Source: Planctomycetota bacterium
GTDB taxonomy: Bacteria; Planctomycetota; Planctomycetia; Pirellulales; Pirellulaceae
Assembly (NCBI GenBank): GCA_029259935.1
Contig: JAJDEH010000382.1
Location: 1 to 64,000 of the forward strand
Length of the DNA: 64,000 nucleotides
Reading direction: 5' to 3'
The notes under the pieces were generated by a model. The model worked only from the letters and a program-made list of their open reading frames with translations. It was not told the origin of the DNA and ran no database searches. Of this stretch, positions 44,404 through 52,611 are shown one piece after another (position 1 is the first letter of the stretch; each line of letters opens with the position of its first letter). Made by a program: the position numbers and the translations under genes.

Positions 44404-45432
44404 CTATTTCTTCCGTGCCGCCAGCCACATATGCGATGACAAACTGTTTTCGGCCAGGAACTGTTGAAACGGCCAGCCGAGACGGTCCCATTCGTCGACT
44501 AACACTCGCTTCAAGAACGGTTGCCCGCTAACGTCGAAGTTGCCTTCCTTGATCGCCAGATGGACGAATTCCGCATCCAGTCTGCCCGGCGTGGAAACGT
44601 CCAACACTTCATAGCCGCACGATTCCACGAGCCGGCTAAGCGACTGGGGATTGAACAGATTCACGTGCTCGGGATCGATGGCCAGCGACTTTTCTCGCAA
44701 AGTCGCGACATCGAAACCCTGTCCGTTGGGGCACGACAGCACGAGCAATCCGTCGGCATCCAAAATACGAGCGACTTGCGACAGGAACTGGCGCGGTTCG
44801 TATAAGTGTTCGATGACTTCGAAGGCGACCGCCACATTGGCCCCCGCGACTTCATCGCTGACATCTTCGATCCGTTTCTCCACGACATTCACGCCCCGGC
44901 TGCGACAGGCAGCCGCCATCTCGGGTGTCGGTTCGATCGCCGTGACTTGATCGAAGTGCGGCGAGTCTTGTGCGACCGAGCAAAAGGTTCCAAAACCGGC
45001 TCCTACCTCGACCAAGCTACGAGTAGGAATGTCGAACCGCTCGCAAAAGCCGACCACGCGCCGCAGCCAAGGCTTGTGCAGTTTTTCGCGACGGGAACTC
45101 TCGGAAGCGGGGAAGATGTGCTTGGCCCAATACTGGTAGTTCTCCGAGTTGCTGTAGTACGAGTGCATGACGTCCGGCGAGGGGCGCGGGCTCATGAACA
45201 ACGTTCGGCACTCGTCGCATGTCTGGTACTTGAATGTGTGCTTGCTGAATTCGAAGTGTTGGTCCGATGACCCGCAAGCGGGACAAACCACTTCGACAAA
45301 TTCGTCGACCCGCGCTTGCAATCGCCGAATGTCGTTGGCGAATGCCTGTTCCTGGCCGCTCAACAATTCGTTGGGACACAGTTCTTCTTCACTGAGCTTT
45401 TCGTCAAGTACTGCGGTCGGGTTGTCAGACAT
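44404..45432 (-). CDS. Zinc-ribbon SAM-dependent methyltransferase
   Basis: A 342-residue protein. A zinc ribbon (CPACG at about residue 50, then CDECR) is followed by TLFMSPRPSPDVMHSYY, then the methyltransferase: motif I LVEVGAGFGTFC, strand-2 acid in VTAIEPTPEM, VAFEVIEHLYEPRQFL and ADGLLVLSCPNGQGFD. This plan matches sugar C- or N-methyltransferase-like proteins in O-antigen and antibiotic clusters. It lies 34 bp after the HisF-amidotransferase fusion, so it is probably translated from the same mRNA. The target is inferred to be the amidinated sugar or its neighbours. Confidence 0.85.
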   Translation of the reverse strand: MSDNPTAVLDEKLSEEELCPNELLSGQEQAFANDIRRLQARVDEFVEVVCPACGSSDQHFEFSKHTFKYQTCDECRTLFMSPRPSPDVMHSYYSNSENYQYWAKHIFPASESSRREKLHKPWLRRVVGFCERFDIPTRSLVEVGAGFGTFCSVAQDSPHFDQVTAIEPTPEMAAACRSRGVNVVEKRIEDVSDEVAGANVAVAFEVIEHLYEPRQFLSQVARILDADGLLVLSCPNGQGFDVATLREKSLAIDPEHVNLFNPQSLSRLVESCGYEVLDVSTPGRLDAEFVHLAIKEGNFDVSGQPFLKRVLVDEWDRLGWPFQQFLAENSLSSHMWLAARKK

Positions 45433-45466
45433 GGGATTCTTTCTTCTTAGTCTGTTCTGATCGGGG

Positions 45467-47620
45467 TCAAGCAGCTTCGGTTTTTCGCTGCTCGTTCCAA
45501 AGATTGTCTTTTTGCCACTGTCCGTTTTGCTGATACCAGACGCGCGGATCGCGGAACGTATCGGCGATGCGGTCGAATTGTTGCTCGGTCATGCCGGCGT
45601 ACGGCAGCCATCGCTGGAGATCGCGCGGCTTGACATGGTCGTACTCTCGCACCAGTTCGATCGCCGCCTCGCGCGTCATCTTTTCGCCGCGAATGTCCTT
45701 GCAAGTGTGATCCGTGCAGCGCCCATAGCCAAACTTGACGAACTTCAAATAGTCGTGGACCCCGTTCTCGTGCATGTCGTCCAAGTTCGACATGCGGCGA
45801 TACGTGCGGTCGAAAGGCTGGTCGCTCACTTCAAAGTCGTACTTGTCAATCACCAACTGTGTGTGCGCGTTCGCGTCCCAATGCACATAGTTGCCAAGGT
45901 ACAAACCGCGAACGTCGAAGTCGAACAACTCCTGATCGGTTGGATATTGATATGGGATCATGTCTTGCGGTCGGATGCCAAGCAGGCCGACGAAGTAGTT
46001 CCATTCGTAGCCGCGGGCGAAATGCTCCAGCCGATCGCGATAGCTCATCTCGGGAAAGTCGTCCATCGAAAACTGGCCCGCCAGGTCCAGATAGCCATGC
46101 TCGCCCCAGAACAACAACGGAGTCTTGGTTTGCACGGCCATGCGAATCGGCAGCGTGGTGATGCCGACATGGGCATGCCAGTTCATGTCGCCGACCAGCA
46201 CGAAGCCGATCCAATTCAGTTTTTTCAGCAGTTCAACGCCAGGCCGGTAGATGATGTGGTCGACATCGAAGGCCTCTTTCATCCGCAACAGGTTTCGCCA
46301 GCCGACGTCGGTGTAGTTGTTGCCGTCGTAGGTGACCAGCAGCGGGTTCATCCCCAGTTCGTTCTTGATGACGTGTGTTTGAAAGTAACTGTCCTTGCCA
46401 CCGCTCACCGGGATGACGCAGTCGTAGGCCGTGCCGTCCTTGGATCGATATTGTTCGAGCACTTCGCACAGCAAATCCCGGCGACGATCCCATTCGCTCG
46501 CGCCGATGACGTCCTTGGTATCTCCGACCTGACAGCCGGTGCAGACGCCCTCGTCGTTGAACTCGAGCGGAGCCGCGCTGAGGGTCGGATACACGCAGCG
46601 CTGGCACCATTGGATGGGATTGGGTTTGACGTTTTGGGTTGCGGAGTCTTTTGGCGATACGAAGTTCTTTGGCGATATGGGTGAGGAAGTGTCCTTCAGC
46701 GCGGGAATTCCGTTGGTGTGCGTGTCGGCTTCATAGCCCGCCTTCGTCAAGCGGCCGACCAGTCGTCGGTGGCCGTCTTCTTTGTCGTAGTCCGGTTCGC
46801 GGCGGAACCAGCGGCTATTCAGACGGATGTCGCGCATCGGAATGGCGGCATCCAAACACTCCTTTTTCGCCCACGGGTAACTGAGTTCAAAGAAGTGAAA
46901 GATATTGGCCGCGGCAACGGCACTGGCGCCGCCCTCCAGGATTCCCGCTGGAAAATGCCCGTAGTTGCCGACACCCCCGCAAGTAATGACCGGCACGTTG
47001 ACGGCTTCACTGACGCACTTCGTCAGTTCGATATCGTAACCGCCGCCTGTCCCATCACGGTCGATTGAATTCAAGAAGATCTCACCCGCGCCAAGCTGTT
47101 CGACCTCGCGAGCCCACTCGGCGGGGGCGAGGCCCGTCGGCTGTTTGCCGCCATGGCTGAATACTTCCAGGCGGCCGTCGTCGTGACGTTTCACATCAAT
47201 GCTGATCACAACGCACTGCGCGCCGAAACGGCGGCTAGCCTGACGAATGAAGTCCGGCTCGGCGATGGCCTGAGTGTTAATGACGCACTTATCCGCGCCG
47301 GCTTCCAGACGCGCGCGGATATCTTCCAGCGTGCGGATACGGCCTCCCATGGCCAACGGCATGAAACAGACCTTTGAGATTTCCCGCAACACGTCCAGCA
47401 CGCCCGAGCCGTCGTAATGTTGTTGGATGTCGTCCCGCCGCAGGTCGTGGAAATCGTCGGAACTGATGTCGAGGATGATCAGTTCGTCGACATTCCAGTG
47501 CGAGAACCGTTCGACAGTACTCATCGGATTGCCGATCACCTGGTGAATCTGAAACACCTGGCTGCGGACAATCAGACCGTGCTTGAGCAACAAAACAGGA
47601 ATTAACCGTGGACGAACCAT
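45467..47620 (-). CDS. Fusion of HisF-like cyclase subunit (WbuZ type) and N-acetyl sugar amidotransferase (PseA/WbpG type)
   Basis: 717 residues. Residues 1-265 are a HisF-type barrel: RLIPVLLLKHGLIV at the start, MPLAMGGRIRTLEDIRARLE, SIDVKRHDDG with Asp142, NSIDRDGTGGGYD and ITCGGVGNYGH. The catalytic Asp11 of true HisF is Leu11 here, while the second acid is kept, as expected for a barrel that only channels ammonia. Residues about 335-700 are a PP-loop amidotransferase of the WbpG/PseA family: Cys339/342 and Cys360/363 as a likely zinc site and SGGKDS at 406-411. In Pseudomonas WbpG works with separate HisH2 and HisF2; here HisF and WbpG are one chain. HisH is immediately upstream. Confidence 0.9.
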   Translation of the reverse strand: MVRPRLIPVLLLKHGLIVRSQVFQIHQVIGNPMSTVERFSHWNVDELIILDISSDDFHDLRRDDIQQHYDGSGVLDVLREISKVCFMPLAMGGRIRTLEDIRARLEAGADKCVINTQAIAEPDFIRQASRRFGAQCVVISIDVKRHDDGRLEVFSHGGKQPTGLAPAEWAREVEQLGAGEIFLNSIDRDGTGGGYDIELTKCVSEAVNVPVITCGGVGNYGHFPAGILEGGASAVAAANIFHFFELSYPWAKKECLDAAIPMRDIRLNSRWFRREPDYDKEDGHRRLVGRLTKAGYEADTHTNGIPALKDTSSPISPKNFVSPKDSATQNVKPNPIQWCQRCVYPTLSAAPLEFNDEGVCTGCQVGDTKDVIGASEWDRRRDLLCEVLEQYRSKDGTAYDCVIPVSGGKDSYFQTHVIKNELGMNPLLVTYDGNNYTDVGWRNLLRMKEAFDVDHIIYRPGVELLKKLNWIGFVLVGDMNWHAHVGITTLPIRMAVQTKTPLLFWGEHGYLDLAGQFSMDDFPEMSYRDRLEHFARGYEWNYFVGLLGIRPQDMIPYQYPTDQELFDFDVRGLYLGNYVHWDANAHTQLVIDKYDFEVSDQPFDRTYRRMSNLDDMHENGVHDYLKFVKFGYGRCTDHTCKDIRGEKMTREAAIELVREYDHVKPRDLQRWLPYAGMTEQQFDRIADTFRDPRVWYQQNGQWQKDNLWNEQRKTEAA

Positions 47621-47654
47621 CTTGCCCTCCCTGGCAATCGGCCGGCGGATCGTG

Positions 47655-48299
47655 TCAGCCGGCCACGCACGGCTCGCGGTCGCGGATTCGCTTCACGAAC
47701 GAATCCACGATTTGCAGGCCGGCATCTTGGCTTTTTTCCGGATGGAATTGGACCCCATACAAATTGTCGTGCTGAACCGCGGCGGTGATTTGCTGGCCGT
47801 CGTAGTCGATCGTGGCCGCCACGTCGCGGGTGTCGTCGCATTGCAAGTGATAACTGTGTGCAAAATAAAAGGGTTCCGCGGCCGAGAACGAATCAAATGG
47901 CGCTTCACTCGATTGAAACGTCACGTCGCACCAGCCCATGTTGGGTACGCGAAACTCGCTAGTTGACGGTTGAAGTTTCACACAGCGGCCAGCGATCAAC
48001 CCGAGTCCTTGGTGGTCGCCAAATTCCGCGCTTTCGTTGGCCAGCAGTTGCATGCCGAGGCAGATTCCCAGCAGCGGCTTCTTTTCATCGACGGCATGGT
48101 GGCGGATGGGATCGATGAACCCTCGTTGGTGCAATTGTTGCATGCCGTCGCCGAAAGCTCCGACGCCGGGCAGAATCAGGGCGGTCGCTTGTTCAATCGG
48201 CCGTGGTTGATCGGTGACCCGCACCTCGCAACCGACGCGCGCGAAGGCGCGGCGCACCGAATCGAGATTTCCCACGCCTAAATCGATCATCACAATCAT
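47655..48299 (-). CDS. HisH-like glutamine amidotransferase subunit
   Basis: 214 residues from ATG 48299; the frame is open to 48371 but the added 24 residues do not look like HisH. Class I glutaminase residues are complete: Cys80 (LLGICLGMQ), His186 and Glu188 (FHPEKS). IDLGVGNLDSVRRAF and ILPGVGAFGDGM are the usual early blocks. It releases ammonia from glutamine, which should be passed through the HisF domain encoded 34 bp downstream to the fused PP-loop domain. With no other his gene in the locus, a role in sugar amidination is more likely than histidine synthesis. Confidence 0.92.
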   Translation of the reverse strand: MIVMIDLGVGNLDSVRRAFARVGCEVRVTDQPRPIEQATALILPGVGAFGDGMQQLHQRGFIDPIRHHAVDEKKPLLGICLGMQLLANESAEFGDHQGLGLIAGRCVKLQPSTSEFRVPNMGWCDVTFQSSEAPFDSFSAAEPFYFAHSYHLQCDDTRDVAATIDYDGQQITAAVQHDNLYGVQFHPEKSQDAGLQIVDSFVKRIRDREPCVAG

Positions 48300-48371
48300 G
48301 GAGTCGCATGTCCTTTCGTAAGTCGGCCCTCCGAGGCCGGCCATCGACGACTTCGGAGAGCAGTCGTACAT

Positions 48372-49790
48372 TCAAGCTGCTCTGACAGCCGGTTTGATCC
48401 TGGAAATCGGCGGCCGCTCGACGACCGATCTTTCCAAGTCAACCAAACCCTTGGCTTCGAAACGCTTGACGTAATTCCGCAGCCGATCAAACGGCAAGTC
48501 GTGCTTCTCGGCAACGTCGAGCAATGTAATCGTTCCGTCAAAGTAGCGAAACAGAGAATCGAGCAGGTGCCCCCACTTCTCCGAGTCTGCCTCAAGGTCC
48601 TTTTTCACCGCCGGGTCTTCGCGTTCGAGGTACAAGTCGTACTCGGGGTTGGAAAGGCAGATCAAGCCGTTGAAGCGGCGGTGCATGCTAGCATTGTCTT
48701 CGAGAATCTCGACCGCCTTTTGCAGCACACGGAAGAACTCGTTCACCTTGTCGACATTCAGCGACTCGGCGGTATCGAGATTAGTGTGGTACTGGGGAAA
48801 CGGATCGAATTGATCGATACAGCGAGTGGCTTCGACGAAGGGGACTTCGTAGCCAGGCGCTTCCCAAACCGTTTCATCATTTCCGGCTCCGCATCGCCAC
48901 GGAACGTCGACATACGCTTGGCTGTGATGCCGAGCGGCGTGGCGCAGTGCCCGGTCGATCGGCTGATTGCCTAAGAACGTCGATGCCAGTTTGATTGGGG
49001 CATCGACGCCGGTCATCTCCACGAACACACCGCCGCACAGCCGGTTCAGTTCCTCGGTGGGCAAGTCTCGCAGATAGAACACAGTGCCCAAATGCTCGGG
49101 GCCAAAGACCAGGCGATAAGAATAGAAATTATCCCGCTCCGCCAGCCACTGCACGAGCCGAATCAACGTGGCAACTCCCACAAAACCGTCGTTGGCCATG
49201 TGTGGATGACAGGTGTGGGCGTTGAAGACAATCGTGCGATCGGACTTGCCCGGCAAATCATGGACGCCGACCAGCATCTCGCTTGGTTCGTAGATGGTCT
49301 CCAAGTCGATCTGATAATCTCCCGGACCCAGCGTGTCGTAAACCGTTCGCGGAATGCAAAACGCCCACTCCGCCTGCCAAGGCCGATACTGCCACATGCA
49401 GTGAAAAACATGAGCCTCGGCCAGCTTGGGATGAGTCACCAGCCGGGGCTGCAGCTCTTCCCAGCTCAACCGCCCATGAAACGACTTGGAATAGTAACCG
49501 ACAGCCAGTGGATTGCACGTTCCGACAAAGACCGTGCGGCCGTCCTTCGAAATCGTGGCCCGCTCGACGCGCCAGTCTTGCGGCACCGTCCAGCCGTTGT
49601 AAGTTTGCCCTGAAGGGTAGCGATGCAGCCGCAATGGCACTTCCCGGCCAATCCGCGCGAAAAGCTGTTCGTTCGAAGACGACACGACGCTGGAAGGAAT
49701 CTCACAAAGGTCCCGGGTCAGCGACACGATGCCTGGTAAGTCACGGTTCTGAAAGTCACCGTCTGGCAAGTCATGGTGGTCGGTGGTCAT
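48372..49790 (-). CDS. DUF4910 aminopeptidase-like protein
   Basis: A 472-residue protein matching the DUF4910/aminopeptidase-domain family found in polysaccharide loci. A metallopeptidase M28-like site is visible: FNAHTCHPHMANDGFVGVAT (His and Asp ligands), RLVFGPEHLGTVFYL with Glu, RCGAGNDETVWEAPG and PQYHTNLDTAESLN. The last 70 residues form a winged-helix-like region (LLDVAEKHDLPFDRLRNYVK). No signal peptide is visible, so it acts in the cytoplasm. Family members are described only by neighbourhood; amide hydrolysis on a sugar or peptide substituent is the likely chemistry, but that is inference. It is 20 bp after the sulfotransferase and 72 bp before HisH. Confidence 0.82.
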   Translation of the reverse strand: MTTDHHDLPDGDFQNRDLPGIVSLTRDLCEIPSSVVSSSNEQLFARIGREVPLRLHRYPSGQTYNGWTVPQDWRVERATISKDGRTVFVGTCNPLAVGYYSKSFHGRLSWEELQPRLVTHPKLAEAHVFHCMWQYRPWQAEWAFCIPRTVYDTLGPGDYQIDLETIYEPSEMLVGVHDLPGKSDRTIVFNAHTCHPHMANDGFVGVATLIRLVQWLAERDNFYSYRLVFGPEHLGTVFYLRDLPTEELNRLCGGVFVEMTGVDAPIKLASTFLGNQPIDRALRHAARHHSQAYVDVPWRCGAGNDETVWEAPGYEVPFVEATRCIDQFDPFPQYHTNLDTAESLNVDKVNEFFRVLQKAVEILEDNASMHRRFNGLICLSNPEYDLYLEREDPAVKKDLEADSEKWGHLLDSLFRYFDGTITLLDVAEKHDLPFDRLRNYVKRFEAKGLVDLERSVVERPPISRIKPAVRAA

Positions 49791-49810
49791 GAAATTCCGT
49801 TCTGTATTAC

Positions 49811-51040
49811 CTATGCGACTTTGGATTGGCCACGGCTGGCGCGCAATTGTTGGAACACTTCAGGGAATAGAAAAGCCTGGCGCACCAGCCTGGCACCATC
49901 ATTTCCCAGGTCTTGCGTGAGCAAAGCGCGGCGGAAGATCTCGTGACCGTAGTCCTTGCCTGCGTTGCCCAAATCGGATCGCCAACTGACCGCTTTCCGA
50001 TTGTCGCGATTCATTGCCGCCAGAATTTCCTCGTTGGACGTATCCGCTTCGCCACATGCGTCGTATCCAAGCAACTCCATTTCGGGGCCGCAGACGAGTT
50101 CCACCAGTTTCGTAATGCCTGGCGTCAACACGTCTCGCCAACGGTCGACGCTCGATTCGGTGATCGCCGGCGACTGATTCTCGTAACTGCTGTTTCGCTG
50201 CCAGGTCTTTCCTGTTGCGACATCACAAAAACGGTTCGCATCGATCATCTGTTCGTCGTAATCGACATCCAGAAAGCGACACAGCCGCTTCGCGCAAGCC
50301 ACCGGATTTTCGACCAGTTGTTCATAGGTCAACAGATGCACTCGCGAGCGGATCGACGCTGTCTCGCGGAAGCGAATCCAAAAGGCGACGTACTTTCGCC
50401 AATGCCGGGCATAAGAAAGCACATGGCCCGCTTGTGACGGGTCGCGCTCGGCGACTCCGATGCTGGACGCCACAATCGCCCGCGGATCGCGCAGCAGCAC
50501 GATCAACTTCGCGGTTGGAAAAGCGGCAGCCAGAGCCGTAAAGAACTCGATGTTCCACACTTCTTTCGTTCCGGCCCATCTTGTTTCGTGATGGCCGCGT
50601 GCTTTGGCAATCGCTTGCAGGCTTTGATTGAACCACTCTTCGTAAGTTGATCCGTTCAGAGTTTGCACGCAGGGAACCACGTCCGGACTCTCGTGACTTG
50701 CTCGGTGGCAAATGCTCTCGATCAGCGAGGTTCGCTCCCGTTGATCGAATCCAACCCGCGAATCACCTGCCTGGATACAGTCCATCATGCGAATGCGCTG
50801 GTCCGCGAAGTAATAATCTTGCAGCGGCAGTGATGGATCAAATCCGTTCTCGGTGCCCTTTGCGTGCCGCATGATCGCATTTCGTAGCGAGCGATACAGA
50901 GGAAAGTAGACATCCGATGCCAGCGCGATCTGCCCGTGTGCATTAAGGATTTGCGCTAACAGCGTACTGCCGCCTCGGGCGGGGCTAGTGACAAAGAGTG
51001 GCGAGTACGACTCCAGCATGGATTTTTCCTCGTACCCCAT
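49811..51040 (-). CDS. Sulfotransferase
   Basis: 409 residues from ATG 51040, which overlaps the stop of the upstream methyltransferase (TGATG), so the two are coupled. The PAPS-binding loop is SPARGGSTLLAQIL near residue 20 and the 3'-phosphate site is LIVLLRDPRAIVASSIG near residue 180. VHLLTYEQLVENPVACAKRL and a CRFLDVDYDE block complete the Sulfotransfer_3 pattern. It transfers sulfate from PAPS to a hydroxyl or amine group, here presumably on the surface glycan. The same window encodes a sulfatase at 7899, but the two are far apart. Confidence 0.9.
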   Translation of the reverse strand: MGYEEKSMLESYSPLFVTSPARGGSTLLAQILNAHGQIALASDVYFPLYRSLRNAIMRHAKGTENGFDPSLPLQDYYFADQRIRMMDCIQAGDSRVGFDQRERTSLIESICHRASHESPDVVPCVQTLNGSTYEEWFNQSLQAIAKARGHHETRWAGTKEVWNIEFFTALAAAFPTAKLIVLLRDPRAIVASSIGVAERDPSQAGHVLSYARHWRKYVAFWIRFRETASIRSRVHLLTYEQLVENPVACAKRLCRFLDVDYDEQMIDANRFCDVATGKTWQRNSSYENQSPAITESSVDRWRDVLTPGITKLVELVCGPEMELLGYDACGEADTSNEEILAAMNRDNRKAVSWRSDLGNAGKDYGHEIFRRALLTQDLGNDGARLVRQAFLFPEVFQQLRASRGQSKVA

Positions 51041-52200
51041 CACGAAGAGCAGGGCACGGCGGCGATGATGATATCGTCACACAAACGGCCCGCATCGAGC
51101 GACGACTGCAAGGCGGGCAGCAGTGGCGCAAGTCGCTCAAGCATGGATGAGTCATCCATTTTGAGCGCGAATTGAACGAGCATCTCGTAAGCGTCCATGC
51201 CGAAGTACCACGCCGCCACCGGGCGAAAGCCGCAAAGGTGCAACAGGGTGGCCAGCGACTGATCGCTGAAACAATTCACATGGCTGGTCGGATCCATGTG
51301 ACGAGCGATTGTTTCGTGGCACTGTTTTTGTATCGCACTGCCCATACAGTCGAAGCGAGGAACTTCGACCACCAACATGCCATCGGTCGGATGCAGGCGA
51401 CGACGGGCGGCCTGAAGAAATGCGCGGGGATCGGGTGTGTATTCCAATAGGCCCCACATGGTGAGCAAGTCGCAGTCGCCGGCGTGATTGTTCGCTTCTA
51501 GAAAATTGGCCGCGTTGAGCTGAATGTCAAATGCTTGTTGGGCGAAGGATCGCGACGCGGCGCAGATCTCGTAGCCGTTGGCGTCGATGCCCGCGCGGCG
51601 GCACACCTCGACAAAATGGCCACCGCCAGCACCAACATCCACGGCTCGCGCAACGCGGCCTTCCCGATGCCGGCGGTACGTATCGATCACCCATTCAAGT
51701 TTTGGCTGGACGATTTGCTTCAGTCGAATTTCCGTCGAGCCATCGTCGGTGTAGGTGGCCGCATGTTCGGCGGAGCCGGCAAACTCATCCGTTAGCTCGT
51801 CCGTGTCGGGCTGAGTCGACACGAACACATGACCGCACGTTTGGCAGCGGCCGTAGGCAATATCAAACGCCTCGAACACTTGTTCCGCATCCGCCGTCGA
51901 GTGATCGCAACACGGACACCGGTCGATCAAACGCTTCTTACGATCGGCCGCGTACAGTTTGTTCGCGGACTTGGCCAAGAACGCGGCGTAGTCGCGAACT
52001 TCGTCGAGCGACGTGCCTTTGAGGCCGACCACATCAAGCGGCTTGCCGACTCGGACATTAACCTCGAATGACGAAACGACTTCATCGCCATCGAGACAAT
52101 TCCATGTCTCGGTCTGATGTTCGCGGCCGCTTGGTGCCAGTGAGCAGGTGCGCGTCCAAGAAAGTCTGGTCGCAACGGGTTCGGATACAACGGTCGCCAT
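51040..52200 (-). CDS. Zinc-ribbon SAM-dependent methyltransferase
   Basis: 386 residues from ATG 52200; TTG 52206 adds 2. An N-terminal segment (about 1-75) precedes a zinc ribbon (CPCCDHSTAD, then CQTCG), and the methyltransferase follows with motif I AVDVGAGGGHFVEVC, NGYEICAASRSFA (strand-2 Glu), DLLTMWGLLEYTPDP and GMLVVEVPRFDCMGS. The end is unlike the methyltransferase at 44404, so this is a separate subfamily. The stop overlaps the sulfotransferase start. Start and end positions relative to neighbours (12 bp after the small unknown gene) place it in one operon. Confidence 0.85.
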   Translation of the reverse strand: MATVVSEPVATRLSWTRTCSLAPSGREHQTETWNCLDGDEVVSSFEVNVRVGKPLDVVGLKGTSLDEVRDYAAFLAKSANKLYAADRKKRLIDRCPCCDHSTADAEQVFEAFDIAYGRCQTCGHVFVSTQPDTDELTDEFAGSAEHAATYTDDGSTEIRLKQIVQPKLEWVIDTYRRHREGRVARAVDVGAGGGHFVEVCRRAGIDANGYEICAASRSFAQQAFDIQLNAANFLEANNHAGDCDLLTMWGLLEYTPDPRAFLQAARRRLHPTDGMLVVEVPRFDCMGSAIQKQCHETIARHMDPTSHVNCFSDQSLATLLHLCGFRPVAAWYFGMDAYEMLVQFALKMDDSSMLERLAPLLPALQSSLDAGRLCDDIIIAAVPCSS

Positions 52201-52212
52201 GTTCAAACTCCG

Positions 52213-52611
52213 TTACGCGGCCGAGGAAGACGACGAATCGCCCAGCTTGGCGGCCAAACTCTCCAGCGTGTCTTGATCGTCTAGCCACATGCAAACGGTC
52301 AGACCCTCATCGTTGAGATATTCTTGAAACGGTTCCTCGCGACCCTGCTCGACAAGCATCACGAAGAACTGATTGAGCCGGTTACGGACCAGAGCCGTTC
52401 GAAATCCAAACTTTTGTAACCGGCCGTTGATCGAGGGCGTGGCATAGAAGCCCCAGTTCTTTCGCGCCACGTCGTACTCGGCGCCCGTTTCGGTCTTCAG
52501 CGTAACTTGCTCGTCGGGCTCGAGTTCGATATGCGCGCAGTCTTTCATGACGACAGGCGGGCCGAAGCCGACTGTGAATTCACGCGGCGGTTCGTTCTTC
52601 TCTATTTTCAT
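52213..52611 (-). CDS. Small conserved protein of unknown function in the glycan locus
   Basis: 132 residues from ATG 52611, which lies inside the end of the amidotransferase gene (32-bp overlap). A frame extending to 52773 is open but overlaps real coding sequence. The text is well protein-like: EPDEQVTLKTETGAEYDVAR, KNWGFYATPSINGRLQKFGF, RTALVRNRLNQFFVMLVEQG and a C-terminal LTVCMWLDDQDTLESLAAKL. I know of similar small proteins next to sugar amidotransferases, but no function. Its overlap with the amidotransferase implies coupled synthesis and perhaps a direct partnership. Confidence 0.75.
   Translation of the reverse strand: MKIEKNEPPREFTVGFGPPVVMKDCAHIELEPDEQVTLKTETGAEYDVARKNWGFYATPSINGRLQKFGFRTALVRNRLNQFFVMLVEQGREEPFQEYLNDEGLTVCMWLDDQDTLESLAAKLGDSSSSSAA

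Noticed and set aside
45512..46684. A 390-codon plus-strand frame opposite the HisF-PseA fusion
   Set aside because: The minus strand carries the PP-loop and zinc cysteines; the plus-strand translation is a shadow.
47655..48299. Assignment of HisH and HisF to histidine biosynthesis
   Set aside because: No other his gene is present, HisF lacks the Asp11 equivalent and is fused to a sugar amidotransferase, so the polysaccharide role fits better.
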